This document shows, piece after piece, positions 18,844 to 27,125 of a stretch of DNA of 64,000 nucleotides. The stretch lies in NCBI GenBank assembly GCA_020403425.1, contig JADBXR010000005.1, positions 124,001 to 188,000 of the forward strand. The letters are read 5' to 3'. Numbering within the stretch: position 1 is the first letter of the stretch; the number at the start of each line of letters is the position of its first letter. The notes below the pieces were generated by a model that was not told the DNA's origin, made no database searches, and worked only from the letters and a program-made list of their open reading frames with translations. Position numbers and translations under genes: made by a program. Origin of the DNA: Chitinophagaceae bacterium. Its GTDB lineage: Bacteria; Bacteroidota; Bacteroidia; Chitinophagales; Chitinophagaceae.

Positions 18844-19833
18844 ATGGAATACAGAAGAATGGGGCGCAGCGGCCTCGAATTAAGTGTGCTCAGTTTCGGC
18901 AGCTGGGTAACTTTTCACAAACAGATAGCCGATAACAGTGCGGATGAACTGATGGGCCTTGCCTATGACAATGGCATCAATTTCTTTGATAACGCTGAAG
19001 GCTACGCTTTTGGAGAGAGTGAGAAAATGATGGGACGCGTACTGAAGGCGAAAAAATGGGACCGTACCTCCTTCACCCTTTCCTCTAAAGTATATTTCGG
19101 CTGGCGCGGAAAAGACAACAAACCCAACCAGACCGGACTCAGCCGCAAACACATCGTGGAAGCCTGTCACGAAGCACTGGGCCGTTTACAGACAGATTAC
19201 CTGGACCTCTATTTCTGTCATCGCCCCGATACCAACGTACCTATTGAGGAAGTGGTCTGGACCATGCACAACCTGATACAGCAGGGTAAAGTGCTTTATT
19301 GGGGAACCAGCCAATGGAGTGGCGCCGAGATCATGGAAGCCCACCGCGTAGCGCATCAGTACCACCTTATCGGCCCCACTGTTGAGCAACCGCAGTACAA
19401 TATGTTCGAACGTTTTAAAGTGGAGCAGGATTACCTGCCCGTGTTCAAGAACGTAGGTCTGGGAACCACCATCTGGAGCCCGTTGGCCGCAGGTTTTTTG
19501 ACCGGCAAGTACAATGAGGGGATCCCCGCAGATTCACGCCTGGCCATTGAAGGTTTTGACTGGCTCAAAAACCGTTGGATACAGGACGCCAAACTGGCCA
19601 AAGTGAAACAGCTGACACAACTGGCCGGTGAACTGGGCGTATCCCTTGCGGCGCTGGCCATTGCCTGGACCATCAAAAATCCCAATGTGACCACCGCCAT
19701 CCTCGGTGCCACCAAAAGAACACAGCTGGAAGAGAACCTGAAAGCGCTGGATGCCGTAAAACTGCTTTCAGAGGACGTCATGAACAAGATCGAAGAGATC
19801 CTTCAGAATAAGCCATTTCTTGACCTGGCGTAG
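18844..19833 (+). CDS. Aldo/keto reductase, Kv-beta/YghZ-like
   Basis: 329 residues of an NADPH-dependent (beta/alpha)8 aldo/keto reductase. The catalytic tetrad is complete: D49, Y54, K82 and H126 (YLDLYFCHRPD). The opening MEYRRMGRSGLELSVLSFGSW and the WSGAEI/EQPQYNM segments place it in the AKR6/YghZ branch related to potassium-channel beta subunits. Likely a cytosolic reductase of reactive aldehydes or ketones; the substrate is unknown. Monocistronic by spacing. Confidence 0.92.
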   Translation: MEYRRMGRSGLELSVLSFGSWVTFHKQIADNSADELMGLAYDNGINFFDNAEGYAFGESEKMMGRVLKAKKWDRTSFTLSSKVYFGWRGKDNKPNQTGLSRKHIVEACHEALGRLQTDYLDLYFCHRPDTNVPIEEVVWTMHNLIQQGKVLYWGTSQWSGAEIMEAHRVAHQYHLIGPTVEQPQYNMFERFKVEQDYLPVFKNVGLGTTIWSPLAAGFLTGKYNEGIPADSRLAIEGFDWLKNRWIQDAKLAKVKQLTQLAGELGVSLAALAIAWTIKNPNVTTAILGATKRTQLEENLKALDAVKLLSEDVMNKIEEILQNKPFLDLA

Positions 19834-19856
19834 TTAAGCGGTTTAGTAGATAAGTC

Positions 19857-19928
19857 AATAAGTATATAGGGTAGATGAGGAAAGGCAGGTCCATCGCCAA
19901 TCCTCTCTATTTACCTTATATACTTATT
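19857..19928. repeat. Foldback with AATAAGTATATA ends
   Basis: AATAAGTATATA (19857-19868) is the exact reverse complement of 19917-19928, and pairing continues inward imperfectly (GGGTAGATGAGG against CCTCTCTATTTACC). Further TTTATATACCTGCC-like copies follow to about 19965. It fills the spacer between the aldo/keto reductase and the sigma factor gene. Confidence 0.7.
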
Positions 19929-20044
19929 TACTTTATATACCTGCCTGCTTTGTATACTTTCCCCCTCTCAAGCAATACTAAAAAAATAATCACTCTCCCC
20001 TTCCAACCTTTCCCATAGCCCATACTCTTATTATCAGACAACCA

Positions 20045-20596
20045 TTGGAACAGGTCAGTAACATACAAACGGCTGTTGTGAGAAGAGCCTGCAAGGGCGA
20101 TACAGAAGCGCAGGCCTGGTTATACCAGCAGTATAGCAAGAGCATGTTCAATATCTGTACGCGTATGACAGGCAACCGCAACGATGCAGAGGATCTGCTG
20201 CAGGATGCTTTTCTACTGGCATTCCGCAACCTGGGGCAGTTAAAAGACCCGTTACAATTCGGTGGCTGGCTCAAAAGGATCGTGGTGAACGAGTGTATCC
20301 GATTTGGCAAGAAGACCATCCGCTGGAACGAATGGGAAGAAGGGAAAAATGATATGATCGCCGAAGAAGTTACCGAATGGTGGAAGACCGTAAGCTTCGA
20401 GATCATTCACCAAGAGATCAGGGCCTTGCCGGATGGTTGCAGGCAGGTATTCAACCTGTTTGTGGTGGAGGATTTCAGTCATAAGGATATTGCCGAACAG
20501 CTGGGCATCTCAGAGTCGACCAGTAAGAGCCAGTATCACAGGGCGAGACAATTGTTAAAAGAACGCATTACCCGACAAATTCAGATACATGGATGA
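20045..20596 (+). CDS. ECF-type RNA polymerase sigma factor
   Basis: 183 residues. Region 2 (LYQQYSKSMFNICTRMTGNRNDAEDLLQDAF) binds core polymerase and the -10 element; region 4 (LPDGCRQVFNLFVVEDFSHKDIAEQLGISESTSKSQYHRAR) is the helix-turn-helix for the -35 element. No ATG is available; TTG at 20045 or GTG at 20078 are the candidate starts. It overlaps the next gene by 8 bp, a typical sigma/anti-sigma arrangement. Confidence 0.93.
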   Translation: MEQVSNIQTAVVRRACKGDTEAQAWLYQQYSKSMFNICTRMTGNRNDAEDLLQDAFLLAFRNLGQLKDPLQFGGWLKRIVVNECIRFGKKTIRWNEWEEGKNDMIAEEVTEWWKTVSFEIIHQEIRALPDGCRQVFNLFVVEDFSHKDIAEQLGISESTSKSQYHRARQLLKERITRQIQIHG

Positions 20597-21305
20597 GCTG
20601 AAGAGATATATACAGGACCATGCGGGCAACCTTGATGTGGACGAGCCCGGCGCACAGGTATGGGAACAGGTACGGCAACGATCTGCCAGCCAGAAAACAA
20701 AGCTGGTGACCATTTCCCGGATACGCTGGGCGGCTGCGGCCTGTGTGTTATTACTTGCAGGCATCGGCAGCTGGCAGTTATTCCGCACGCAGGAGAACAG
20801 CGCAACCGAACTGGCCGGCAAGACCCAACAAACCGCTCCGGCCATTGAGCCCCTACCTGCGCCTGTTGCGGATAACAACACAACCCAGTTAGCGCAAAAC
20901 GAACCGGCTACCTCCAAACAGGGAACGACAGGCAGAAAAAAACAAAAAACAACCGCAGAAACCGCGATAGAGCATTCACTCAGCAACCTCGAGAACAGTT
21001 TCACACAGGTCATCAACCTGCAGCGGGAGAGAGTAAGCAGCATACCCATGTATGCAGAATCACCGGATTATTTCAAAGACTTCACCATACAGATCCAGGA
21101 GATGGAGAAAGATGAGAAACAGATCAAATCGGACATTGCAAGGCGCGGCATGACCGATGCATCACTTAACCAGCTGATCAACCTCTATCAACAGAAACTG
21201 GCTGTGCTTAAACAATTACAACTGGAAATGACCAAGACCAACAACCGCTACAAACAACACAGCGGACCTGTTGATGCCACGCAGGCCTATTTCCTGAAAA
21301 TCTAA
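20589..21305 (+). CDS. Putative membrane-anchored anti-sigma factor
   Basis: 238 residues: cytoplasmic N-terminus of about 40 residues, one membrane helix (about 42-62, WAAAACVLLLAGIGSWQLF), then a glutamine/threonine-rich linker and a charged helical periplasmic domain. This is the architecture of an anti-sigma factor, but there is no HxxxCxxC zinc-binding motif in the N-terminal part. Assignment rests on the 8-bp overlap with the ECF sigma gene and topology. It would hold the sigma factor at the membrane until an envelope signal releases it (inference). Confidence 0.65.
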   Translation: MDELKRYIQDHAGNLDVDEPGAQVWEQVRQRSASQKTKLVTISRIRWAAAACVLLLAGIGSWQLFRTQENSATELAGKTQQTAPAIEPLPAPVADNNTTQLAQNEPATSKQGTTGRKKQKTTAETAIEHSLSNLENSFTQVINLQRERVSSIPMYAESPDYFKDFTIQIQEMEKDEKQIKSDIARRGMTDASLNQLINLYQQKLAVLKQLQLEMTKTNNRYKQHSGPVDATQAYFLKI

Positions 21306-21319
21306 ACCCCATGATTGAT

Positions 21320-22657
21320 ATGAAAACAATGACAGGTCCCGTCCTTTTATCGGCATGCTTCTTCCTTACCATAACTTCTGCAGCTGTTGCACAACAAACC
21401 GCCGTTACAGCAAACCCGCCCATACCACCGGTTGCGGTAACCGTATCGGACCAGGTATGGGTAGAGGGCCGGCAGATGGGCAAAAATTCTTTTAAGGAAG
21501 AAGACCTCAAGTCCAAGGAGATCAGCAAAGAAGTGGCACTACCGAAAGATGGTGAGATCTATATCGAGAACGCATCACGTAGTATCGTAGTGAAAACCTG
21601 GGACCAGCCCAAAGTGAAAGTGAGTACCACGATCTACTACGATGGCGAAAGCAAACTATCCGACGACGAATGGCTGGAAAAAGCGAACCTGTCTTTAAGG
21701 ACGCTGGGCAATTCTGTGAAAATAAAATCTGGTACCATCAGCGGTGCCGCGTACCGGGTATACAGCTCAGGAGCTATGACCTTTTACAGCTCCGGTCCGG
21801 GCAATGGCGTGACCGTATTCAATGGCAGCGGCCAGAACATCGGGACCAAATCCGGCGCCAAAACAGTGGTGACAGTTACCATCCCGGCGGGAAGTAAAAT
21901 TGAACTGGAGAGCAAATATGCCGATGTAACCTTACCGGCCAATATCGGTGAAGCCAATATCGAACTCGCCAATGGCAACCTGGAAGCAGAGAACCTGAAT
22001 AAACTCATTCTCCGTTCCAAATATTCCAACGTGACTGTGGGCGATGTGAAAAATGCGGAGATCGAATTCACCAATGGCCGCTTCAGCGCCAGGAATATCA
22101 CCGATCTGGATATAGACAGTAAATATTCCACCATTGAAATGGCCTCTGTGAACAAACTGGCCATCCGCAGCACCAATGACGAATATGAACTGGAAGAGGC
22201 CGATGAGGTACGTGGCCGCAAATCATATGGCAACCTGCGTATCACCAAACTGAATCGGTCCATCGATGTGGAGGGCAGCAATGCAGACATCAAGATCCGG
22301 AAAACGGCGCCCACACTCAGCCTCATCAAGATCGACGATAAATATGCCGATATCCGCATCCCGCTGAAGGATACCAAAAACTACTCCGTAGACTTTACCG
22401 GCAGCTTCAGTTCCGTATACGGCAACTTTGAAAAGAAAGCAGTGGCAGTGGCTCCCGATAAAGAAGAACCCAAAGCAACCACAGAAAAGAATGCAGAACT
22501 GAAAGCCATCACAGTGATCGGAAGAGCAACAGCCCCCAGGCTGTCTGGCGGATGGAACGATGAGAACAACCCATCCAAATTCACCGCTTCCGTTGGTGAT
22601 GGCAAAGGATTGAAAGTAGAAGTGAAATGCCAGAACTGTACCGTAGATCTCAAATAG
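21320..22657 (+). CDS. Exported DUF4097-like beta-helix protein
   Basis: About 445 residues; signal peptide about 1-25 (ends AVAQQ). From about residue 190 on it has repeated short strands of the type SKYADVTLPANIGEANIELANGNL and SKYSNVTVGDVKNAEIEF, a right-handed beta-helix or DUF4097-like repeat pattern. An alternative ATG lies 9 bases upstream at 21311. It directly follows the anti-sigma gene, so it is either the target or a sensor component of that system. The C-terminus ends CQNCTVDLK; the CxxC there is notable. Confidence 0.75.
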   Translation: MKTMTGPVLLSACFFLTITSAAVAQQTAVTANPPIPPVAVTVSDQVWVEGRQMGKNSFKEEDLKSKEISKEVALPKDGEIYIENASRSIVVKTWDQPKVKVSTTIYYDGESKLSDDEWLEKANLSLRTLGNSVKIKSGTISGAAYRVYSSGAMTFYSSGPGNGVTVFNGSGQNIGTKSGAKTVVTVTIPAGSKIELESKYADVTLPANIGEANIELANGNLEAENLNKLILRSKYSNVTVGDVKNAEIEFTNGRFSARNITDLDIDSKYSTIEMASVNKLAIRSTNDEYELEEADEVRGRKSYGNLRITKLNRSIDVEGSNADIKIRKTAPTLSLIKIDDKYADIRIPLKDTKNYSVDFTGSFSSVYGNFEKKAVAVAPDKEEPKATTEKNAELKAITVIGRATAPRLSGGWNDENNPSKFTASVGDGKGLKVEVKCQNCTVDLK

Positions 22658-22680
22658 AATTTGAATATCGAATATTGAAC

Positions 22681-22731
22681 AAGGAATGATGAATGATGAA
22701 GTACCCCTCCGATCATCATTCATCATTCCTT
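22681..22731. repeat. Foldback of AATGATG units
   Basis: AAGGAATGATGAATGATGA (22681-22699) is perfectly complementary to 22713-22731, separated by 13 bases. A third copy of the right arm follows at about 22733-22750, and GAATATCGAATATTGAAC precedes it at about 22663-22680. The downstream position could also let it end the sigma-factor operon transcript, though no T tract follows. Confidence 0.8.
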
Positions 22732-22799
22732 GCTCATCATTCATCATTCCCAAGAGCTCACACAGCCGATTTTTCTCATGTTTTATCGATCGGTGACCG

Positions 22800-22819
22800 T
22801 GCCCCGTTTTTACGGGGCA
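22800..22819 (+). other. GC-rich stem-loop
   Basis: TGCCCCGT (22800-22807) pairs with ACGGGGCA (22812-22819) across TTTT. Only TTTG follows, so it is a poor terminator. Confidence 0.45.
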
Positions 22820-23045
22820 TTTGTGTGGGTAAGTACAATGGCTATAGGTATATTGAGATACCACACTATTGAAAACCCAGTCACTACACTACAGCACTAA
22901 CTCCATCCTTCAGGCTGGAGCAACCCTACACAACATACCACCTGGTTTCAGCGCATATTACGTACCATGACCCGCCAACTTAAAGACAGTTCATTCGACA
23001 CTAAACCACTATTGATCCGTTAAGATCGGCCTTTCCGGAATTGCT

Positions 23046-23729
23046 TCAGCCATTCACCGCCATCACTTTCATAGCATAATGTTTGGAATGATGGGCCGGG
23101 GCGTTGTCTTCAAAGCAAGACACTTTACAAAACAATATCCAGGACTGGTTCCCGGGTGGTATTTGTAGCCACAATGCACAGTCCGCCTCTTTTGTCCGGG
23201 ACAGGTACACGGGAGAAATAACAGACGTAACAGCGGGACATTCATCCCTGCAAGGATCGCCGTAGAGCAGGATAGCAGAAAACTCAAAGCCATTGATGAT
23301 CTGGTTTTTAGTAACAAGCATATCCATTCGCAGCGGCCAGGAGAACAGCAGGCCGATCTTACCCTCCTCTCTTTTCACCAACGGTACCTTATTTATGAGT
23401 GATGATAAGGGGTTCGTTTTCTGAAGATCGTAGTCGTTGAAAAAAGTATAATCAGCTTTGCCGAAACGCGCAAGGCTCTTGTGCAGAAAGGAAGAGAACC
23501 TGGTATTGATACGGCCCGGGCTTAACCCGCACAAATGGGGTCGAAGGACCTGCACCATCCTGCTGGCTGCTTTGCTCGAAACAGAAAGATGTCCGGCATG
23601 TTCCAACATCTTGGCATTCAATACCGCTACCTTCTTTAAACCTCGTTTCAGGCGCCAAAAGTTACCCTCCCGGGTCTTGACCAGGATATACCGTTCCGGA
23701 TCGGGGCAGGGTGGTAGTGGCGGGTGCAT
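23046..23729 (-). CDS. Uncharacterised Bacteroidota protein
   Basis: 227 residues, no signal peptide. The N-terminal part is basic (FWRLKRGLKKVAVLNAKMLEHAG); the central block SPGRINTRFSSFLHKSLARFGKADYTFFNDYDLQ and the hydrophobic strand SWPLRMDM resemble a family of hypothetical proteins I recall from Chitinophagaceae and Sphingobacteriales genomes, where paralogues differ widely. No function is known to me. Its ATG lies 7 bp from an array of five 11-bp direct repeats, which suggests specific regulation. Flanking spacers are long, so the gene stands isolated. Confidence 0.6.
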   Translation of the reverse strand: MHPPLPPCPDPERYILVKTREGNFWRLKRGLKKVAVLNAKMLEHAGHLSVSSKAASRMVQVLRPHLCGLSPGRINTRFSSFLHKSLARFGKADYTFFNDYDLQKTNPLSSLINKVPLVKREEGKIGLLFSWPLRMDMLVTKNQIINGFEFSAILLYGDPCRDECPAVTSVISPVYLSRTKEADCALWLQIPPGNQSWILFCKVSCFEDNAPAHHSKHYAMKVMAVNG

Positions 23730-23736
23730 GGTTGTT

Positions 23737-23791
23737 CTATAGCTATGTTATAGCTAAGTTATAGTTAAGTTATAGCGAACTTATAGTTAAG
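23737..23791. repeat. Five 11-bp tandem repeats upstream of an uncharacterised gene
   Basis: Units CTATAGCTATG, TTATAGCTAAG, TTATAGTTAAG, TTATAGCGAAC and TTATAGTTAAG follow one another without spacers (23737, 23748, 23759, 23770, 23781). The 11-bp period is about one helical turn, so each unit presents the same DNA face. The array sits 7 bp upstream of the minus-strand start at 23729, the position of an operator or promoter region. Confidence 0.8.
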
Positions 23792-24150
23792 ACTACCCTA
23801 TGACCTTCCGGGTACTATCCGGGTTACATCCGGCTCATACCCACCTGCCCTCCAACCCTTACCCGACCTATATCCTATGGATAGAGAGGCTCGTTGAGTG
23901 CCGATAGCGTATCTTATAAATATACGCAGCGGTCATCGCTTTGTCAATAGCCAACAGCCGGCAAAATCTGCCCTACCCCGGCACTTAGAAAAGACCCTCA
24001 CCCGATAATCCACGGCTTATTTACCCTAAAGCAATCAATGACAACCACCTATCTCTCAAAAAATGCGCCCCTACGAGAATATAGGCGCATACAATCCGTA
24101 ACAGAAAACAATTCTTCCCAACATACCATCTACCCATTCATTCCTCCCCC

Positions 24151-24189
24151 CATTCACTCATCCACTCATCCACGCATTCACTCATTTCC
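24151..24189. repeat. CACTCATC/CACTCATT tract
   Basis: CATTCACTCATCCACTCATC continuing to 24189: a degenerate 8-bp repeat, one of at least four such tracts in the window, all in spacers. Confidence 0.75.
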
Positions 24190-24190
24190 A

Positions 24191-24221
24191 TTTGTTTATC
24201 CCGATTTTTATGCTAATTTTC
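24191..24221 (+). promoter_or_regulatory. Promoter abutting a start codon
   Basis: TTTG (24191-24194), 19-bp spacer, TAATTTTC (24214-24221; one mismatch to TAnnTTTG). The -7 box ends 4 bases before the ATG at 24226, so the transcript would be leaderless or nearly so. Confidence 0.5.
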
Positions 24222-24225
24222 CCCC

Positions 24226-25497
24226 ATGACAGAGTTGTATACCCTTATCTGGATAGGCGTTACATTGATCCTGATCGGTTTTTTTGCCGGTTATGAGATC
24301 GCATTTGTATCGGCCAACCGGTTGAGTATCGAACTCAAGAAAAAACAGGGTAAAAAAAGCGGGATCATCTTATCCAATTTTATGGAACATCCCGCCCGCT
24401 TCATCGGCACCTGCCTGATCGGATTGAATATTTTCCTGGTGATCTACGGGTTACTGGTACATGAGCTGATGTCGAAGACCATCTGGACCGCCCTCTGGAC
24501 CAGCCTGAAATTCCAGAACGAATATGTGAAACTGGGTTTTGATACGCTCATGTCATCACTGGTGGTGCTGGTTTTTGGCGAGTTCATTCCCAAAGCCATC
24601 TTCAGGGCCAAGGCAGATTCACTGCTGAGCTTTTTTGCGCGCATAGCCAACTTCTTCCATACCCTGTTCCTGCCACTAACCAACTTTTTTGTGGATGTAT
24701 CGCAGTGGATACTGAAATACATGTTCAATGTACGGGTAAAGGACAAGGAAGATGCGTTCACCAAAGTGGACCTGGAACATTTTTTCCAGCAATCGAAAGA
24801 ACAGGATGAGGACAGCCAGGAACTGAATACCGAGCTGTTCGAGAATGCATTGAGTCTACCCATGGTAAAGATCAGGCAATGCCTGGTTCCGAGGACCGAG
24901 ATCGAAGCCATTGACATCAACACATCAATAGAAGAGGCCAAAAGGACCTTCATCAGTACCCAGTTGAGCAAACTGGTGGTCTACGATGAAAATATCGACA
25001 ACATTCTCGGGTACATACACCAGCTGGACCTGTTCAGGAAACCCGATTCCATCCGCTCTGTGTTACATCCCATCATGGCCGTACCGGAGAGCATGAGCGC
25101 CACGGACCTGATCGGCAAATTCACCAAGGAAAGAAAAAGTATTGCCTGGGTAGTGGATGAGTTTGGGGGCACAGCGGGTATTGTGACCATGGAAGATCTA
25201 CTGGAAGAGATCTTTGGTGAGATACAGGATGAGTACGATGTGGAAGAACTGGTAGAAAAACAACTGGCAGAAGACGAATTCATATTCAGCGGCCGCATGG
25301 AACTGGATTACCTGAATGAGAAATACGACATGAAATTCCCTTCGGGCGAATCTGAGACCCTGAGCGGATACATCATCAATGAACACGAAACCATTCCCAA
25401 ACAGAAGGAGACCATCATCATCGATGATTACCGGTTCGATATCCTGAACGTAAGTGATACCCGGATCGAGTCCGTAAAAATGAAGATCCTTCGGTAA
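24226..25497 (+). CDS. CNNM/CBS/CorC-domain membrane protein (hemolysin C/GldE-like)
   Basis: 423 residues: a CNNM (DUF21) domain with about four membrane segments (1-190), two CBS domains (about 200-330; EDLLEEIFGEIQDE at their end) and a C-terminal CorC/HlyC transporter-associated domain (about 345-423). CNNM/CorC proteins are tied to Mg2+/Co2+ efflux; GldE in Flavobacterium is a relative needed for gliding, but no other gliding gene is here. The name hemolysin is historical. Monocistronic with its own promoter. Confidence 0.9.
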   Translation: MTELYTLIWIGVTLILIGFFAGYEIAFVSANRLSIELKKKQGKKSGIILSNFMEHPARFIGTCLIGLNIFLVIYGLLVHELMSKTIWTALWTSLKFQNEYVKLGFDTLMSSLVVLVFGEFIPKAIFRAKADSLLSFFARIANFFHTLFLPLTNFFVDVSQWILKYMFNVRVKDKEDAFTKVDLEHFFQQSKEQDEDSQELNTELFENALSLPMVKIRQCLVPRTEIEAIDINTSIEEAKRTFISTQLSKLVVYDENIDNILGYIHQLDLFRKPDSIRSVLHPIMAVPESMSATDLIGKFTKERKSIAWVVDEFGGTAGIVTMEDLLEEIFGEIQDEYDVEELVEKQLAEDEFIFSGRMELDYLNEKYDMKFPSGESETLSGYIINEHETIPKQKETIIIDDYRFDILNVSDTRIESVKMKILR

Positions 25498-25543
25498 TTG
25501 CCATTGCAGTGCTGCCCTGGAAACCTGTTCAATGGAACCATCC

Positions 25544-25957
25544 ATGAAAAAAGCCTATTTCTCTGTTGGTTATCAAAGCAGACAGTTACTGGTAGCCGAG
25601 ATCGACGCTATCCGGGAAGCGCTTATCAAACACCAGATACATCTCTTCATTTTTGTGGACCAATACCGTTTTTCTCCACAGGAGCAACATCAGATGATGC
25701 AGCAGGCTTTCCGCGACATTGCGGATGCTGACCTGTTGATCGCCGAAGTTTCTGAAAAAGCCATTGGCGTGGGAATTGAGATCGGTTATGCCGCGGCCCT
25801 GCAAAAACCCGTGATCTGCCTGCGCAATGCAGGGGCCGAACATTCCACCACCGCATCCGGAACTGCTGCCCATTCTCTTACATACACCAACGCCGGTGCA
25901 ATAGCTGCCGTTCTAGAACCGATACTGGCTGAACTGGCACCGTTGTTGGTCGCCTGA
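25544..25957 (+). CDS. Nucleoside 2-deoxyribosyltransferase-like protein
   Basis: About 137 residues with a Rossmann-like fold; ADADLLIAEVSEKAIGVGIEIGYAAALQKPVICL matches the nucleoside 2-deoxyribosyltransferase family (PF05014), including the glutamate of GIEIGYA expected to be the nucleophile. The start at 25544 has an upstream GGAA; an ATG at 25532 would add four residues. The last codons and the stop lie inside a REP-like palindrome (25943-25964), so the C-terminal LLVA may be supplied by repeat DNA. Role: nucleobase exchange or hydrolysis of modified nucleosides; substrate unknown. Confidence 0.75.
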   Translation: MKKAYFSVGYQSRQLLVAEIDAIREALIKHQIHLFIFVDQYRFSPQEQHQMMQQAFRDIADADLLIAEVSEKAIGVGIEIGYAAALQKPVICLRNAGAEHSTTASGTAAHSLTYTNAGAIAAVLEPILAELAPLLVA

Positions 25958-26079
25958 CCAACAATCACCCATGTTCTATGATGAAAACTTTGGAAGATCT
26001 CGGAACTTCCAAAAGTTAACCCTCACTCACATTCTCAACTCATCACAAAGAATCGTTGTTGGTCAGGCGACCAACAACA
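25942..26079. repeat. Pair of inverted REP-like palindromes
   Basis: TTGTTGGTC (25943-25951)/GACCAACAA (25956-25964) with loop GCCT, and GTTGTTGGTC (26055-26064)/GACCAACAAC (26069-26078) with loop AGGC. The two hairpins are reverse complements of each other, including the loops, and enclose about 90 bp. That inner segment has its own stem, AACTTTGGAAG (25986-25996)/CTTCCAAAAGTT (26006-26017). The arrangement is like a BIME (paired REP/inverse-REP). Confidence 0.85.
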
Positions 26080-26236
26080 GCGATAGGGCCGAAGATTCCA
26101 TCGCCGGAAGCGGTACCGGCAGACCTGGCCAGAACCCCGAAATAAAGCCACTACCACCCGCCTAAAATGCTGGCACCGGCCCCAAAATCGGTTCCCCCAA
26201 CCCCAAAACCCCTGTTTTTTATGTTATCCATACCCG
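26080..26236. other. Spacer remainder before tatC
   Basis: Together with the REP pair this makes a gap of about 310 bases without a gene. Bases 26080-26236 show only C/A-rich sequence with no recognised signal besides the tatC promoter box at its end. Confidence 0.3.
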
Positions 26237-26244
26237 TAACTTTG
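26237..26244 (+). promoter_or_regulatory. TAnnTTTG promoter box for tatC
   Basis: TAACTTTG, a perfect -7 box 26 bases before the tatC ATG. Confidence 0.55.
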
Positions 26245-26270
26245 GCCGCTGATAACAGTCAAAGAACACA

Positions 26271-27125
26271 ATGGCAATATTTAACAGAAACCGCGGATCG
26301 GAAAACAATGAGATGACCTTTATCGATCATCTGGAGGAATTAAGGATACATATCATCCGTTCGGTGTTGGCCATACTGGTCATGGCGGTCATCATCTTCA
26401 TTTACCGCAACTGGGTCTTCGATAACGTGATCTATGGCCCGCTGAACCCCGATTTCATCAGCTACCGCAAACTCTGCCAGTTCAGTCACTGGGCACATAT
26501 GGGCGATGCGCTTTGTATGCCCGCCGTAAAAGTGAACATGATCAGTAACACATTTGGCGGACAGTTCCTCAGCAGTATCTCCATGGCGCTGATCGGTGGT
26601 ATCATTGCAGCATTCCCTTTCATATTCTGGGAGTTCTGGCGCTTCGTGAAACCCGCGCTGAAAGAAAAGGAACTCAAGAACACCCGTTTTGTGATCTTCT
26701 GGGTGAGTTTCTTCTTTTTTACCGGTTCCGCCTTTGGTTATTTTTTGCTGGGCCCCTTCACTTTCAACTTTCTGGGTGGTTTTCAGCTGGGTACACAGGG
26801 TTTTATCACCACCATGCCCACGCTGGCGGATTATATTGATAACCTCACCAATATCATACTGGGTTGCGGACTGGCATTTGAACTGCCGGTACTGGCTTTC
26901 ATCCTTACCAAGATCGGCCTGATCACACCCAGCTTCCTGCGCCAGACGCGTAAATATGCCCTGGTGGTCATCCTGATCCTGGCAGCCTTTATCACACCCA
27001 GTCCAGACTGGATGAGCCAGATGATCGTGTTCATTCCTTTATGGCTGCTGTATGAACTGAGCATCCTCGTTTCTGCCAAAGCAAAAAGGGAGCAGGACAA
27101 ACAGGAAGACGAAGAATGGGATTGA
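26271..27125 (+). CDS. tatC: Sec-independent translocase protein TatC
   Basis: 284 residues, six predicted membrane helices. The N-terminal MTFIDHLEELRIHIIRSV with the HLEELR motif is the TatC signature that contacts twin-arginine signal peptides; FWEFWRFVKPALKEKE in the first cytoplasmic loop is also typical. TatC with TatA forms the translocon for folded proteins. TatA is not adjacent. A longer than usual periplasmic segment of about 45 residues follows helix 1. Likely substrates nearby are the RR-leader proteins at 12.0, 58.3, 60.9 and 61.5 kb. Confidence 0.95.
   Translation: MAIFNRNRGSENNEMTFIDHLEELRIHIIRSVLAILVMAVIIFIYRNWVFDNVIYGPLNPDFISYRKLCQFSHWAHMGDALCMPAVKVNMISNTFGGQFLSSISMALIGGIIAAFPFIFWEFWRFVKPALKEKELKNTRFVIFWVSFFFFTGSAFGYFLLGPFTFNFLGGFQLGTQGFITTMPTLADYIDNLTNIILGCGLAFELPVLAFILTKIGLITPSFLRQTRKYALVVILILAAFITPSPDWMSQMIVFIPLWLLYELSILVSAKAKREQDKQEDEEWD

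Larger units (their letters stand above)
22658..23045. other. Spacer rich in foldback repeats
   Basis: No gene is seen. Bases 22681-22760 carry ATGATGAATG foldbacks, 22800-22819 a GC-rich stem-loop; the rest to 23045 is AT/GC-balanced sequence with no recognisable signal. Confidence 0.4.
23730..24225. other. Long spacer with two kinds of repeats
   Basis: No credible gene. It holds five 11-bp tandem repeats (23737-23791), a TGCGCC/GGCGCA stem (24064-24089), a CACTCATC tract (24151-24189) and the promoter for the next gene. The middle, 23800-24050, is unexplained. Confidence 0.4.

Noticed and set aside
20555..21049. 164-codon minus-strand frame over the anti-sigma gene
   Set aside because: Shadow of the coding strand with cysteine/serine-rich, unstructured translation.
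23737..23791. CRISPR array
   Set aside because: Units are 11 bp, contiguous and without spacers, and no cas gene is present.
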